A stretch of 64,000 nt of DNA. Origin: JAKVKY01 sp964293585 (GTDB taxonomy: Bacteria; Bacillota; Negativicutes; Acidaminococcales; Acidaminococcaceae). Below, piece after piece: positions 23,394 to 32,354 of the stretch. Positions within the stretch are counted from its first letter, which is position 1, and the number at the start of each line of letters is the position of its first letter. The notes below the pieces were generated by a model. It was not told the DNA's origin, ran no database searches, and was given only the letters and a program-made list of their open reading frames with translations. The stretch spans positions 45,946 to 109,945 of the forward strand of contig CAXYYS010000002.1 of assembly GCA_964293585.1 (NCBI GenBank), written 5' to 3'. The translations under genes and the position numbers were made by a program.

Positions 23394-24011
23394 ATGCAAC
23401 CTACACCTGATTGGTGTGCAGGCGCGGCGTTTTTGCGGCAGGCAGCGCCGGAGCTGACGCCTTATCTGGATAAGTACGGTTTGTGTCCTCTGGCACCCAA
23501 ACCGGAGGCTGCTTATTTTGAGATCCTGCTGACGGGTATCGTTGCGCAGCAGCTGCCACCCCAGGTCAGTCTGGCTCTGGTGCAGAAGCTGACCGAAGCG
23601 GCAGGCGGCACCCTGACACCGGCCACGGTTTTGGCGGCGGCACCGCAAGCCTTGCAAGCCTGCGGCCTGGCGCCGATAAAAGTAGACTACGCCAGAAATT
23701 TTGCCCGGCTGGTCCTGGACGGCAGCATCAAGCTGACAGCCTTTGCGGAACAGACGGACAGCCAGATCCTAAAACAACTTTTGGCGGTACGGGGTCTGGG
23801 GCAGTGGACCATTGAGATGTTCCTGCTGCTCTCCTTATGCCGGGCGGATGTGCTCCCCGGTGATGATTATCTGCTGAAAAAAGAGTTTCAAAAATTGTAT
23901 CAACTGGAAACCCTGCCTAAGCGGGGCCAGATTATAAAATTAACCCAAGGCTGGCGTCCCTGGCGGGGCTTAGCAGCCTGGTATTTATGGCAGCATGCGG
24001 GACAGGTCTAA
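23394..24011 (+). CDS. alkA: DNA-3-methyladenine glycosylase II (AlkA-like)
   Basis: 205 aa from ATG 23394 (GGAGGT 5-6 bases upstream); a longer upstream extension would run back into the mrp terminator. HhH-GPD fold: GIVAQQLPPQVSLALVQKL near 55, the helix-hairpin-helix LLAVRGLGQWTIEMFLLL near 135-155, and the catalytic Asp in VLPGDDYLL. It removes alkylated purines from DNA. It lacks the N-terminal AlkA domain, so it is of the short type. The DEAD-box gene begins 32 bp downstream. Confidence 0.88.
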   Translation: MQPTPDWCAGAAFLRQAAPELTPYLDKYGLCPLAPKPEAAYFEILLTGIVAQQLPPQVSLALVQKLTEAAGGTLTPATVLAAAPQALQACGLAPIKVDYARNFARLVLDGSIKLTAFAEQTDSQILKQLLAVRGLGQWTIEMFLLLSLCRADVLPGDDYLLKKEFQKLYQLETLPKRGQIIKLTQGWRPWRGLAAWYLWQHAGQV

Positions 24012-24043
24012 ATCTGATCCGGCAGCTGGAAAGAGGTAAAAAG

Positions 24044-25657
24044 ATGGCGAATGCATTTGCCCAGATGAAAGTAAGCGCGGCCGTGGTTGAACGGCTGCAA
24101 AAGATGGGAATTACGAAACCGATGCCGGTACAGGAACAGGCTATTCCTGCTTTCCTGGCAGGCAAGGATGTTATGGCCCGGGCTCAGACCGGTACCGGCA
24201 AGACGCTGGCCTTTCTGGTACCGCTGGCCGAAAAGCTGGATATCAGCAAGAAATTTGTGCAGGCCCTGGTGTTGAGTCCTACCCGGGAACTGGCTCAGCA
24301 GACCCTGACGGAAATGAAGAAAGTCCTGGAAGGCAGCGGTTTGAAAGCAGCTGCTATCGTAGGCGGCAGTGATTTTGAACTGCAAAAGCATAAACTGGAA
24401 GGCCGGGCCCAGATTTTAATCGGCACCCCGGGCCGGTTGCTGGACCATATCCGTAAACGTAACACGGATCTGGGCGGCGTCAAATATCTGGTCCTGGACG
24501 AAGTGGACGAAATGTTGCAGCAGGGTTTCGCAGAAGATGTGCTGAACCTGGTCAGCATGACCAGTGCCACCCATCAGACCATGCTGTGCAGCGCTACCAT
24601 GAACGAAGAAGTGCAGAAGCTGGGTAAACAGCTGACCCGCAACTGCGTTTTTGTGGATATTGATCCGGATATGGCCGTGGTGGAGCAGATTAAGCAAATC
24701 TGCATCAAGACCACCGTGGAAGCCAAGGATTTAGCGGTGACCAAGCTGATTGACCGGCTGAACCCGTATCTGATGCTGATTTTCTGTATCAGCAAGGAAA
24801 GGGCGCAGGCTCTGGGTGAATACCTGGGTGAGCACGGGTACAATGTGGACGTGCTGACGGGGACCATGAGCGCCGCTAAACGCAAGACGGTGATGAAAAA
24901 CTTCCGCACGGCCAAGCTGCAAATCCTGGTGGCCAGCGATATCGCAGCCCGGGGTCTGGATGTGGAAGGCGTTACCCATGTTATTAACTATGATATTCCT
25001 CACAGCGTGGACTGGTATATCCACCGGGTGGGCAGGACTGGCCGCGCCGGCAGGGATGGTATGGCTATCACCCTGTATTCGGTGGAAGATTTGCAATGGC
25101 TGCACCGGATTGAAAAACGCCTGCATCTGACCATGGAAAAACAGAACCTGGAAGGTAAGGTGGTAGCCCGTCGTCCGGCCCGGAGCAAGCCGGTGGCTAA
25201 AAAGACCCGGGGCCGCAACAGTGTGGCCGATAAGCGCCATGCTCCCAAGAATGGTTCTAACAGACGGCAGCTCTCCCGGGAAGAGGCAGCAGTGAAGGCT
25301 GACAGCAAGAAAGTAGTCAGCAAAGGTAAACGGGCCGGCTGGGCGGTCAGCAAGGACAAGACCAAGCGCCGCAGTAAATCCGGCGCTGCTGCTACGGGAC
25401 GTAAGACATATAAGACTGCAGCTACGGCAGAACGCGAGACTTACGGTGCCGCAGCTACGGGAGAACGCAAGACTTACGGTGCGGCAACCAGGACAGGACG
25501 TAAAACCTACGGAACTACTGCTGCAACAGGCCGTAAAACCTATGGTACGGCAGCGGCGGCTGGCCGGAAGACACGTAGCGCCGGTGCCGCTAAAGGTAAG
25601 AACAGTCCCCGCAAGAAAAGCCGTAAGGCAGCTATGCCGCGCGGGGGCAGAAGATAA
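24044..25657 (+). CDS. DEAD-box RNA helicase with repetitive basic tail
   Basis: 537 aa from ATG 24044 (AAGAGG 7 bases upstream). Superfamily 2 helicase motifs in order: Q motif near 30, ARAQTGTGKT, PTRELA, GG, TPGRLLDH, then LDEVDEML near 150, where the usual DEAD is DEVD. SAT (motif III), ARGLD and HRVGRTGRAG follow. Residues beyond ~365 form a Lys/Arg-rich tail; residues ~452-517 are six 11-residue repeats around GRKTYGTAA. Enzymes of this CshA/DeaD type unwind RNA in ribosome assembly and mRNA decay; the tail is expected to bind RNA. Substrate unknown. Confidence 0.93.
   Translation: MANAFAQMKVSAAVVERLQKMGITKPMPVQEQAIPAFLAGKDVMARAQTGTGKTLAFLVPLAEKLDISKKFVQALVLSPTRELAQQTLTEMKKVLEGSGLKAAAIVGGSDFELQKHKLEGRAQILIGTPGRLLDHIRKRNTDLGGVKYLVLDEVDEMLQQGFAEDVLNLVSMTSATHQTMLCSATMNEEVQKLGKQLTRNCVFVDIDPDMAVVEQIKQICIKTTVEAKDLAVTKLIDRLNPYLMLIFCISKERAQALGEYLGEHGYNVDVLTGTMSAAKRKTVMKNFRTAKLQILVASDIAARGLDVEGVTHVINYDIPHSVDWYIHRVGRTGRAGRDGMAITLYSVEDLQWLHRIEKRLHLTMEKQNLEGKVVARRPARSKPVAKKTRGRNSVADKRHAPKNGSNRRQLSREEAAVKADSKKVVSKGKRAGWAVSKDKTKRRSKSGAAATGRKTYKTAATAERETYGAAATGERKTYGAATRTGRKTYGTTAATGRKTYGTAAAAGRKTRSAGAAKGKNSPRKKSRKAAMPRGGRR
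25397..25594 (+). repeat. Six 33-bp coding repeats in the helicase tail
   Basis: Six in-frame units of 11 codons starting with Gly/Glu-Arg-(Lys/Glu)-Thr-Tyr and then Ala/Thr-rich. Codon choice differs between units (GGACGT, GAACGC, GGCCGT), so the repeat is conserved mainly at the protein level. Confidence 0.85.
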
Positions 25658-25670
25658 TTTTTAAGGCTAA

Positions 25671-25694
25671 CGCAGTCTTGTACGCAGGACTGCG
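25671..25694 (+). other. Stem-loop before smc
   Basis: CGCAGTC (25671-25677) pairs perfectly with GACTGCG (25688-25694), 10-base loop, no T-run. It lies between the helicase stop and the smc start and may be an mRNA-processing structure. Confidence 0.4.
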
Positions 25695-25712
25695 CCGGAT
25701 TGGGTGAGAGTA

Positions 25713-28700
25713 GTGCTCTTAAAATCGGTAACTGCATTTGGCTTTAAATCCTTTGCAGATAAAATTGAATTAGCGTTTGACAGCGGTATTACCGCCGTGG
25801 TCGGTCCAAACGGCAGCGGCAAAAGTAATATCTCGGATGCGGTACGCTGGGTACTGGGTGAACAAAGCGCCAAGTATCTGCGCGGCACCAAGATGGAAGA
25901 CGTGATCTTTAACGGCACCAGCAAGCGCCGTCCTTTAGGCGTGGCCGAAGTGACCCTGATCTTTGACAACACGGATCACAAGCTGCCCCTGGACTTTGCC
26001 GAGGTGAGCGTGACCCGCCGTCTGTTCCGGTCCGGTGACAGCGAGTATGCTATCAACAAGAAAAACTGCCGCTTGAAGGATATTTTGGATTTAATGGCGG
26101 ATACCGGACTGGGCCGCGGTTCCATGGCCATCATCGGCCAGAACAAGATTGACGAGATCCTGAACAGCCGTCCGGAAGACCGCCGGGCTTTGTTTGAGGA
26201 AGCGGCAGGTATCGCCAAGTACCGTCTGCGTAAGAAAGAAGCCAGCCGGCGTCTGGAAGATACGGCCAACAACCTGCTGCGCATTAATGATATCAAGACC
26301 GAGGTGGCCGGCCAGGTGGAACCTTTGCGCCTGGAAGCGGAAAAAACCACCCAGTACAATAAGCTGGCCGCCGAACTGCGGACCTGCAGGCTGACCCAGT
26401 TTGTCCGCAAGGTGGAAACTATTGAGGAAGCCAGGGAAAAATTAGCCGCGGCGAAAGCGGCTGCGGAGCAGACCCTGCTGGAAAAGAATACCGGCGTCAG
26501 CCAGGCTCAGGCTGAGTGTACCCGGCTGCAGCAGGAGATAGATAAATTAAACGATGCCTATAGCGCCTTGCAGGATGCGATCAAGGAAAAGGAAACCAGC
26601 CTGGAAAAGGTGAAGGGCCAGATCGCCGTCCTGGACGAGCGGGTGGCTCAGAGTACCAAACAGAGCAGCCTGATTGACAAACGGATTGAGAAACTGGTAC
26701 CCCAGATTACGAACTGGGAAGCCGAGCAGCAAAAGCTGGCGGCGGAGTTTGACCAGTTGGAGCAGGGCCGCCTGGCCGCCCAGCAAAATGTGGCTAAGCT
26801 GGGCCAGGATGTAGAAACTAAAAAAGCAGCCATCGCTGCCGGACAAAAGAGCATTCAGGATTTAACGGACAGCAATTTTGAAGATATGCGGCAGATGGTG
26901 GATCTGCGCAATACCATCCGCGCCGCCGAGCAGGAACAGGAACAGCGGATGCGGCGCCGGGAAGCACTGAAGCAGGAAGCAGCCACACTGGAAGCTAAGG
27001 TGGCGGAACTGCAGCAGCAGCACCGGGATTTGACCAGCGAGCAGGGCGAACTGCAACAGAAGCAGGCCCGCTTTACGGAGGAACAGCAGGAACAGGCTGC
27101 AGCCATGCAGAAAGCCCAGGCTGAGCTGCAGGGTCTGGTAAGGTCTTACGATGCCTGTCAGAAAACGATAACCGGTTGGGAATCCCGGCTGCATGTGCTG
27201 GGACAGATGCAGGAGAATTACGAAGGCTTCGGCTACGGCATCAAGTCCGTGCTGCAGGCCGCCGCTCCTTTTAAAAATGATGTCCTGGGCGTGATGGCAG
27301 CCCTGGTACAGGTGGACCCCCAGTACGTGGTAGCCCTGGAAACAGCTTTAGGCGCCGGCGCCCAGAATGTGGTGGTACGTACGGCGGAGGCAGCCAAACA
27401 GGCTATCGCTTATTTGAAAAATAATAGGGGCGGACGTGTAACCTTCCTGCCTCTGGATACTTTACAGGCCCGCAGCCTGAGTAGTGAGGAACAGAAGCTC
27501 AGTCAGCTGCCGGGCGTGGTAGGTTTTGCCTCTAATCTGGTACGGTGTGCGGCAGCCGTGCAGCCGGCGGTGCAATTTTTGCTCAGCCGGGTGCTGGTGG
27601 CAGAAAATCTGGATGTGGCTTTACAGGCTGCCAGACAGTGCCGGTTCCGGCTGCGGGTGGTCACCCTGGCCGGTGATGTGGTGAATGCGGGTGGTTCCAT
27701 GACCGGCGGCAGCCGGCAGCAAAAAGATGTGGGCTACCTGTCACGGCAAAAGGCCATCCAGGAAATCAAGCAACAGTTAGAACAGCAGCAGTCGGTGCTG
27801 CTGGGCTGGCAGGAAAAACGAGAAACCCAGGAAGAAGTGGTACGGGATCTGGCTCAAAAGCAGGTAGCCAGCCAGAAAGCCCAGCAGGAAGGTGCCGTGC
27901 GTCTGGCGGAACTGGGTGCCACCCTGGCACGTTTTGCCGGCAGTCTGCAGGAAGAAAATCAAAGGCTGGAGCTGGCTTTAGGCGAACGCAAACAGTTAGC
28001 CGAAGAATATATGCAGAAGCGGGGCGAGCTGCAGAACCTGCAGCCACAGCTGGCCGCTATGGAAAGTAAGAACTCGGAAGCGAAGGTAACCCTGGATAAA
28101 CTGCAGGGACAGCTGTCCCAGGACAGCAGCGCCCTGACCACGCTCAGCAGCCGTTTACAGGATGCCAAGGTGGATCAGGCTTCCCTGGAGGAACGCAGCA
28201 AGGCGGTCAATGACCGCATGCAGGATATGGATAAGAACCTGGGACGTCTGCAGGACGAACAGGCTGCCAACGAGCGGGAGCAGGAACGCCTGACCCAGGT
28301 CGTGACTGCCAGCCAGCAAGAAAAAGTAACCCTGGCTGCGGCTACGGAACGCCTGATGCAGGAATTAAAAGCTACCACCAGCGGTAAAGATGACTTTACC
28401 GGTAAGCGGGTGGCCCTGACTGAAGCTAATGCCGTGGCGAATGAAAGACTGAACAATCTGGTCAGCGACAAGGCCAAGGCGGAAGCCAAGGTGCGCCAGA
28501 GCGAGGTAGACCAGGTACGTCTGGATACGGATTACCAGCATGCCTTGGCGGAACTGGATACCGATTATAAACTGACCCTGGACGAAGCTAAGGCCAGCGG
28601 TCTGCTCCGGGAACAAAGCGATATTTCCCTGCGCCGCAGCGAGGTGAAGCTGCAGCGGGATATTGAAACCCTGGGTCCCATTAACATGGGCGCCATTGAG

Positions 28701-29273
28701 CAGTACCAGGCGACCCGGGAACGTTTTGATTTCCTGGAGAAGCAGTATCAGGACCTGGCCGCGGCCAAAGCGGACCTGGAGTCCGTCATCAGCGAGATCA
28801 ACACCGGGATGACCAAGCGTTTTAAAGAAGCGTTCGGCAAGATTAATGAGTTCTTTGCCGCCACGTATGTGAAACTGTTTGGCGGCGGGACCGCGGTCTT
28901 GAAGTTGACAGATCCGGAAGATTTCCTGGAATCCGGTATTGATATCGAGGTACAGCCACCGGGAAAACGTTTGCAGAGTTTGTTCCTCTTGTCGGGCGGT
29001 GAGCGGGCCTTGACGGTAATTGCCCTGCTCTTTGCCCTGCTAAGTTATAAACCGGCGCCGTTCTGTATCCTGGACGAGATTGATGCGCCGCTGGATGACG
29101 CTAATATTGAACGCTTTGCCAGGTTCCTGGCTAATTATGCGGAAGAGACCCAGTTCATCGTCATCACTCACCGTAAGGGTACCATGGAAGCCGCCGACGT
29201 GATGTACGGCGTGACCATGGAAGAACTGGGCGTGTCCAAGTTATTGTCGGTAAAGATGAGCGAAAGGAAGTAA
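25713..29273 (+). CDS. smc: Chromosome segregation protein SMC
   Basis: 1186 aa from GTG 25713, which gives the usual SMC N terminus (MLLKSVTAFGFKSFADK); a GTG at 25704 would add three residues. Walker A GPNGSGKSN near residue 32, long coiled coils at ~165-505 and ~675-1020, a hinge between them (GFGYGIKSVLQAA... to GGSMTGG), the signature LLSGGERAL near 1090 and Walker B FCILDEIDAPLDD. The homodimer with ScpA/ScpB compacts and segregates DNA. Normally it directly follows rnc; here it heads the smc-ftsY part of the cluster. Confidence 0.97.
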   Translation: MLLKSVTAFGFKSFADKIELAFDSGITAVVGPNGSGKSNISDAVRWVLGEQSAKYLRGTKMEDVIFNGTSKRRPLGVAEVTLIFDNTDHKLPLDFAEVSVTRRLFRSGDSEYAINKKNCRLKDILDLMADTGLGRGSMAIIGQNKIDEILNSRPEDRRALFEEAAGIAKYRLRKKEASRRLEDTANNLLRINDIKTEVAGQVEPLRLEAEKTTQYNKLAAELRTCRLTQFVRKVETIEEAREKLAAAKAAAEQTLLEKNTGVSQAQAECTRLQQEIDKLNDAYSALQDAIKEKETSLEKVKGQIAVLDERVAQSTKQSSLIDKRIEKLVPQITNWEAEQQKLAAEFDQLEQGRLAAQQNVAKLGQDVETKKAAIAAGQKSIQDLTDSNFEDMRQMVDLRNTIRAAEQEQEQRMRRREALKQEAATLEAKVAELQQQHRDLTSEQGELQQKQARFTEEQQEQAAAMQKAQAELQGLVRSYDACQKTITGWESRLHVLGQMQENYEGFGYGIKSVLQAAAPFKNDVLGVMAALVQVDPQYVVALETALGAGAQNVVVRTAEAAKQAIAYLKNNRGGRVTFLPLDTLQARSLSSEEQKLSQLPGVVGFASNLVRCAAAVQPAVQFLLSRVLVAENLDVALQAARQCRFRLRVVTLAGDVVNAGGSMTGGSRQQKDVGYLSRQKAIQEIKQQLEQQQSVLLGWQEKRETQEEVVRDLAQKQVASQKAQQEGAVRLAELGATLARFAGSLQEENQRLELALGERKQLAEEYMQKRGELQNLQPQLAAMESKNSEAKVTLDKLQGQLSQDSSALTTLSSRLQDAKVDQASLEERSKAVNDRMQDMDKNLGRLQDEQAANEREQERLTQVVTASQQEKVTLAAATERLMQELKATTSGKDDFTGKRVALTEANAVANERLNNLVSDKAKAEAKVRQSEVDQVRLDTDYQHALAELDTDYKLTLDEAKASGLLREQSDISLRRSEVKLQRDIETLGPINMGAIEQYQATRERFDFLEKQYQDLAAAKADLESVISEINTGMTKRFKEAFGKINEFFAATYVKLFGGGTAVLKLTDPEDFLESGIDIEVQPPGKRLQSLFLLSGGERALTVIALLFALLSYKPAPFCILDEIDAPLDDANIERFARFLANYAEETQFIVITHRKGTMEAADVMYGVTMEELGVSKLLSVKMSERK

Positions 29274-29280
29274 CAGCAGC

Positions 29281-30213
29281 ATGACCTTTTTTGAGAGGCT
29301 GAAAAGCGGACTGAGTAAGACCAGGGAAAATTTTACAGACCGGATTGGCGATTTGGTAGGACTAAGCGCCTCTATCGATGATGATTTCCTGGACGAGCTG
29401 GAGATGATCCTTCTGGCCGGAGATGTGGGCGTCAAGACTACGAACAAACTGATCGGGGCCGTCCGCACAGCGGCCAAGAACAGGACAATCAAGAATACTC
29501 AGGAAGTACTGCCGTTCTTGAAAAAGACGGTGGCGGACCTGCTCCACGACGACGGACAGCGGATGCGCATCGCCACCAGGCCCACCGTGGTCCTGGTAGT
29601 AGGTGTGAACGGCGTCGGCAAGACCACCACGATTGGCAAGCTGGCCAATTACTACCATCTCTTCAATTATAAGGTGATGCTGGCAGCGGGGGATACTTTT
29701 AGAGCCGCCGCGGCAGAACAGTTAAAGATTTGGGGGCAGCGCGCCCAGTGCGAGGTTATTGCCCACGAGGAAGGCGCCGATCCGGCAGCGGTGGTTTTTG
29801 ATGCGATGAAGGCGGCGGTGGCCCGCAAGGTGGACCTGCTCTTTATCGATACGGCGGGACGCCTGCATAACAAGGCTAATTTGATGAATGAATTAGGCAA
29901 GATTGACCGCATCATCAAACGGGAAATTCCGGAAGCACCCCAGGAAACTTTGCTGGTGCTGGATGCTACCACGGGCCAAAACGCGATTACCCAGGCCAAG
30001 GTCTTTCTGGAAACGGCCCATGTGACCGGGGTGGTTTTGACCAAGCTGGACGGTACGGCTAAAGGCGGCGTGGTTATCGCCATCAAGGAAGAACTGGGAC
30101 TGCCGGTAAAATGGATCGGCATCGGCGAAGGTCAGATGGATTTCCGTCCTTTTGAGCCGGAGAAGTTTGTGGACGCTTTGTTTGAAACCAAGGCTGCTCC
30201 GCAGGAAGCCTGA
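29281..30213 (+). CDS. ftsY: Signal recognition particle receptor FtsY
   Basis: 310 aa. NG-domain GTPase: GVNGVGKTTTIGKLA near residue 105, AAGDTFRAAAAEQL near 140, DTAGRLHNK near 195, TKLDGTAKGG near 255 and GIGEGQMDFRPF at the end. The acidic N-terminal A domain is short. It receives SRP-ribosome complexes at the membrane. It starts 7 bp after smc and is followed by an intrinsic terminator. Confidence 0.97.
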   Translation: MTFFERLKSGLSKTRENFTDRIGDLVGLSASIDDDFLDELEMILLAGDVGVKTTNKLIGAVRTAAKNRTIKNTQEVLPFLKKTVADLLHDDGQRMRIATRPTVVLVVGVNGVGKTTTIGKLANYYHLFNYKVMLAAGDTFRAAAAEQLKIWGQRAQCEVIAHEEGADPAAVVFDAMKAAVARKVDLLFIDTAGRLHNKANLMNELGKIDRIIKREIPEAPQETLLVLDATTGQNAITQAKVFLETAHVTGVVLTKLDGTAKGGVVIAIKEELGLPVKWIGIGEGQMDFRPFEPEKFVDALFETKAAPQEA

Positions 30214-30225
30214 AAAAATAATGAG

Positions 30226-30263
30226 GCTGTCAAGTAAAAATACTTGACAGCTTTACTTTTTTT
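30226..30263 (+). terminator. Terminator after ftsY
   Basis: GCTGTCAAGTA (30226-30236) pairs perfectly with TACTTGACAGC (30241-30251) and is followed by TTTAC and T7. Its 3' arm contains the TTGACA of the next promoter. Confidence 0.88.
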
Positions 30264-30272
30264 CTGTATAAT
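30244..30272 (+). promoter_or_regulatory. Consensus promoter of the ylxM-ffh operon
   Basis: Perfect -35 TTGACA (30244-30249), 17 bases, perfect -10 TATAAT (30267-30272). The -35 lies inside the 3' arm of the ftsY terminator and the T-run forms the spacer. Confidence 0.9.
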
Positions 30273-30305
30273 CCCAATGTAAGTTAGTGAGAAAGCGGTT
30301 GAACT

Positions 30306-30668
30306 ATGGCAGGCACAGAATTTGAAAACAGGATCAGGCTGGGGTCGCTGTACAGCGTTTACGGTCCGCTCCTGACCACCAAACAGCGCCGGTGCACGGA
30401 ATTATATTTTTATGATGATCTGTCCCTGGCGGAGATTGCCGCCGGTATGCAGATTTCCCGGCAGGCGGTTTCGGATTTGCTGAAACGGGTGGAACAGATG
30501 CTGGAGCACTACGAGGCGCAGCTGGGCTTTTTGCAGAAGACCCAGGAAAATGCCCAGGTGGTGGCCCGTGCCCAAAAGCTGGTCACAACGGCGGTAACCA
30601 CCGGTTCGGTGGCGGCCTTGCCCAGGGTGAACCGTTTATTAGATAAACTGATAAGTGAAGGCAGGTAA
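30306..30668 (+). CDS. ylxM: YlxM/p13-like SRP-associated DNA-binding protein
   Basis: 120 aa. Sigma-factor-like helix-turn-helix: LTTKQRRCTELYFYDDLSL and AAGMQISRQAVSDLLKR. YlxM proteins accompany ffh in Firmicutes and have been linked to SRP function. First gene behind the consensus promoter; ffh starts 4 bp after its stop. Confidence 0.93.
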   Translation: MAGTEFENRIRLGSLYSVYGPLLTTKQRRCTELYFYDDLSLAEIAAGMQISRQAVSDLLKRVEQMLEHYEAQLGFLQKTQENAQVVARAQKLVTTAVTTGSVAALPRVNRLLDKLISEGR

Positions 30669-30672
30669 GACA

Positions 30673-32019
30673 ATGGCTTTTGAAAGTTTGTCGGAAAGAC
30701 TGCAGAACGCGATTAAGATGTTCCGCGGTACCACGAAGATAACTGAAGAAGATTTAAAGGCGCCGCTCAGGGAAGTGCGTATGGCCCTTCTGGAAGCGGA
30801 TGTCAATTTTAAGGTGGTCAAAGATTTTGTGGGCCGCATTAAGGAACGTGCCCTGGGCACGGCCGTGGACCAGAATCTCAGCGCCAGCCAGCAGATCATC
30901 AAGATTGTGGATGAGGAACTGACCGAACTGCTGGGCGGAACCCAGGCCAAGCTCACCGTAGCCGCTAAGCCGCCTACGATCATCATGCTGGTAGGTTTGC
31001 AGGGCGCTGGTAAAACTACTACCGCCGGCAAGTTAGCCATGCAGTTAAAGAAACACCATAAGAAACCGCTGCTGGTAGCCGGCGACGTGTACCGTCCCGC
31101 GGCTATTACCCAGCTGCAGGTGTTAGGCGAGCAGGTGAAGGTACCGGTGTTCGCCCTGGGGGACCAGGTTTCCCCGGTAGAGATTGCGAAACAATCCCTG
31201 GAGAGGGCCGCTTATCTGGCCTGCGACACGGTGATTATCGATACCGCCGGCCGTCTGCATATTGACGAAGCGCTGATGCAGGAGCTGAAGAATATCAAGG
31301 AGGCTGTTCAGCCGCACGAGATTCTGCTCACCATTGACGCCATGACCGGTCAGGATGCTGTTACCGTGGCCGATACTTTTAACAAGAACTTAGGCGTCAC
31401 CGGCCTGATCATAACCAAGCTGGATGGCGATGCCCGCGGCGGTGCCGTGCTTTCTGTGAAGGAAGTTACCGGCTGCAGCGTCAAGTATGTGGGCATGGGC
31501 GAAAAACTGGACGCCCTGGAACCGTTCTATCCGGACCGGATGGCTTCCCGTATCTTAGGTATGGGCGATATCCTGTCCCTGATTGATAAGATTAAGGATA
31601 CTACTGATTTAGCCAAAGCGCTGGAGATGGAAAAGAAGCTGCGCAAGGATGAGTTCACCCTGGAGCAATTCCTGGAACAGATGCAGCAGATTAAGAAGAT
31701 GGGTTCCCTGGAAACCATCCTGGGTCTTATTCCCGGCATGGGCAACATCAGCCAGAAGCTGAAGGATGCCAACGTGGACGAGAAAGAGTTCGACAGGGTG
31801 GAAGCCATCATCAGGTCCATGACCCCCAAGGAAAGACGGCGCCCCGAGATTATCAACGGCAGCCGCCGCCAACGTATCGCCGCCGGTTGCGGCATGCGGG
31901 TGCAGGATGTGAACAAGCTCCTGAAAAACTTTGAGGACAGCAAAAAGATGATGAAGAAGATGCAGGGTATGAGTAAGTTTGCTTCAAAAGGCGGTGTAAA
32001 GCTTCCTTTTATGCATTAA
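30673..32019 (+). CDS. ffh: Signal recognition particle protein Ffh
   Basis: 448 aa from ATG 30673. NG domain: GLQGAGKTTTAGKLA near 107, DVYRPAA near 140, DTAGRLHIDE near 190, TKLDGDARGGA near 250. The Met-rich M domain (from ~300) binds 4.5S/scRNA and signal peptides, with the GCGMRVQDVNKLLKNF segment and MMKKMQGMSKF near the end. The gene for its RNA partner is not in this window. Confidence 0.97.
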   Translation: MAFESLSERLQNAIKMFRGTTKITEEDLKAPLREVRMALLEADVNFKVVKDFVGRIKERALGTAVDQNLSASQQIIKIVDEELTELLGGTQAKLTVAAKPPTIIMLVGLQGAGKTTTAGKLAMQLKKHHKKPLLVAGDVYRPAAITQLQVLGEQVKVPVFALGDQVSPVEIAKQSLERAAYLACDTVIIDTAGRLHIDEALMQELKNIKEAVQPHEILLTIDAMTGQDAVTVADTFNKNLGVTGLIITKLDGDARGGAVLSVKEVTGCSVKYVGMGEKLDALEPFYPDRMASRILGMGDILSLIDKIKDTTDLAKALEMEKKLRKDEFTLEQFLEQMQQIKKMGSLETILGLIPGMGNISQKLKDANVDEKEFDRVEAIIRSMTPKERRRPEIINGSRRQRIAAGCGMRVQDVNKLLKNFEDSKKMMKKMQGMSKFASKGGVKLPFMH

Positions 32020-32054
32020 TAGATTGGAACATATTTTAAGGAGGTGAAATTGCG

Positions 32055-32339
32055 ATGGCAGTTAAGATTCGTTTAAAGAGGATGGGCGCCAAGAAAGCTC
32101 CTTTCTTCCGCGTCGTTGTTGCTGATGAAAGAGCAGCTCGCGATGGTAAGTTTATCGAAACCCTGGGCACTTATGATGCTCGTCTCCAACCGTCTGTAGT
32201 TAAGGTGGATGAGGAGAAAGTTCTGGCTTGGCTGGGCAAAGGTGCACAACCTACCGATACCGTTAGGAACCTGCTGGTGAAGAATGGTACCATGAAGAAG
32301 TTTGCCGAAGCAAAGGTTGCAGCTAAGGCTGCAAAATAA
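32055..32339 (+). CDS. rpsP: 30S ribosomal protein S16
   Basis: 94 aa. It begins AVKIRLKRMGAKKAPFFRVVVADER, the S16 signature, with FIETLGTYD and KAQPTDTVRNLL-type segments following. A strong ribosome site (AAGGAGGTG) precedes it. The tail AEAKVAAKAAK is Ala/Lys-rich. Same order as in Bacillus (ffh-rpsP-khpA). Confidence 0.97.
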   Translation: MAVKIRLKRMGAKKAPFFRVVVADERAARDGKFIETLGTYDARLQPSVVKVDEEKVLAWLGKGAQPTDTVRNLLVKNGTMKKFAEAKVAAKAAK

Positions 32340-32354
32340 AGGGGCGTGAATTGC

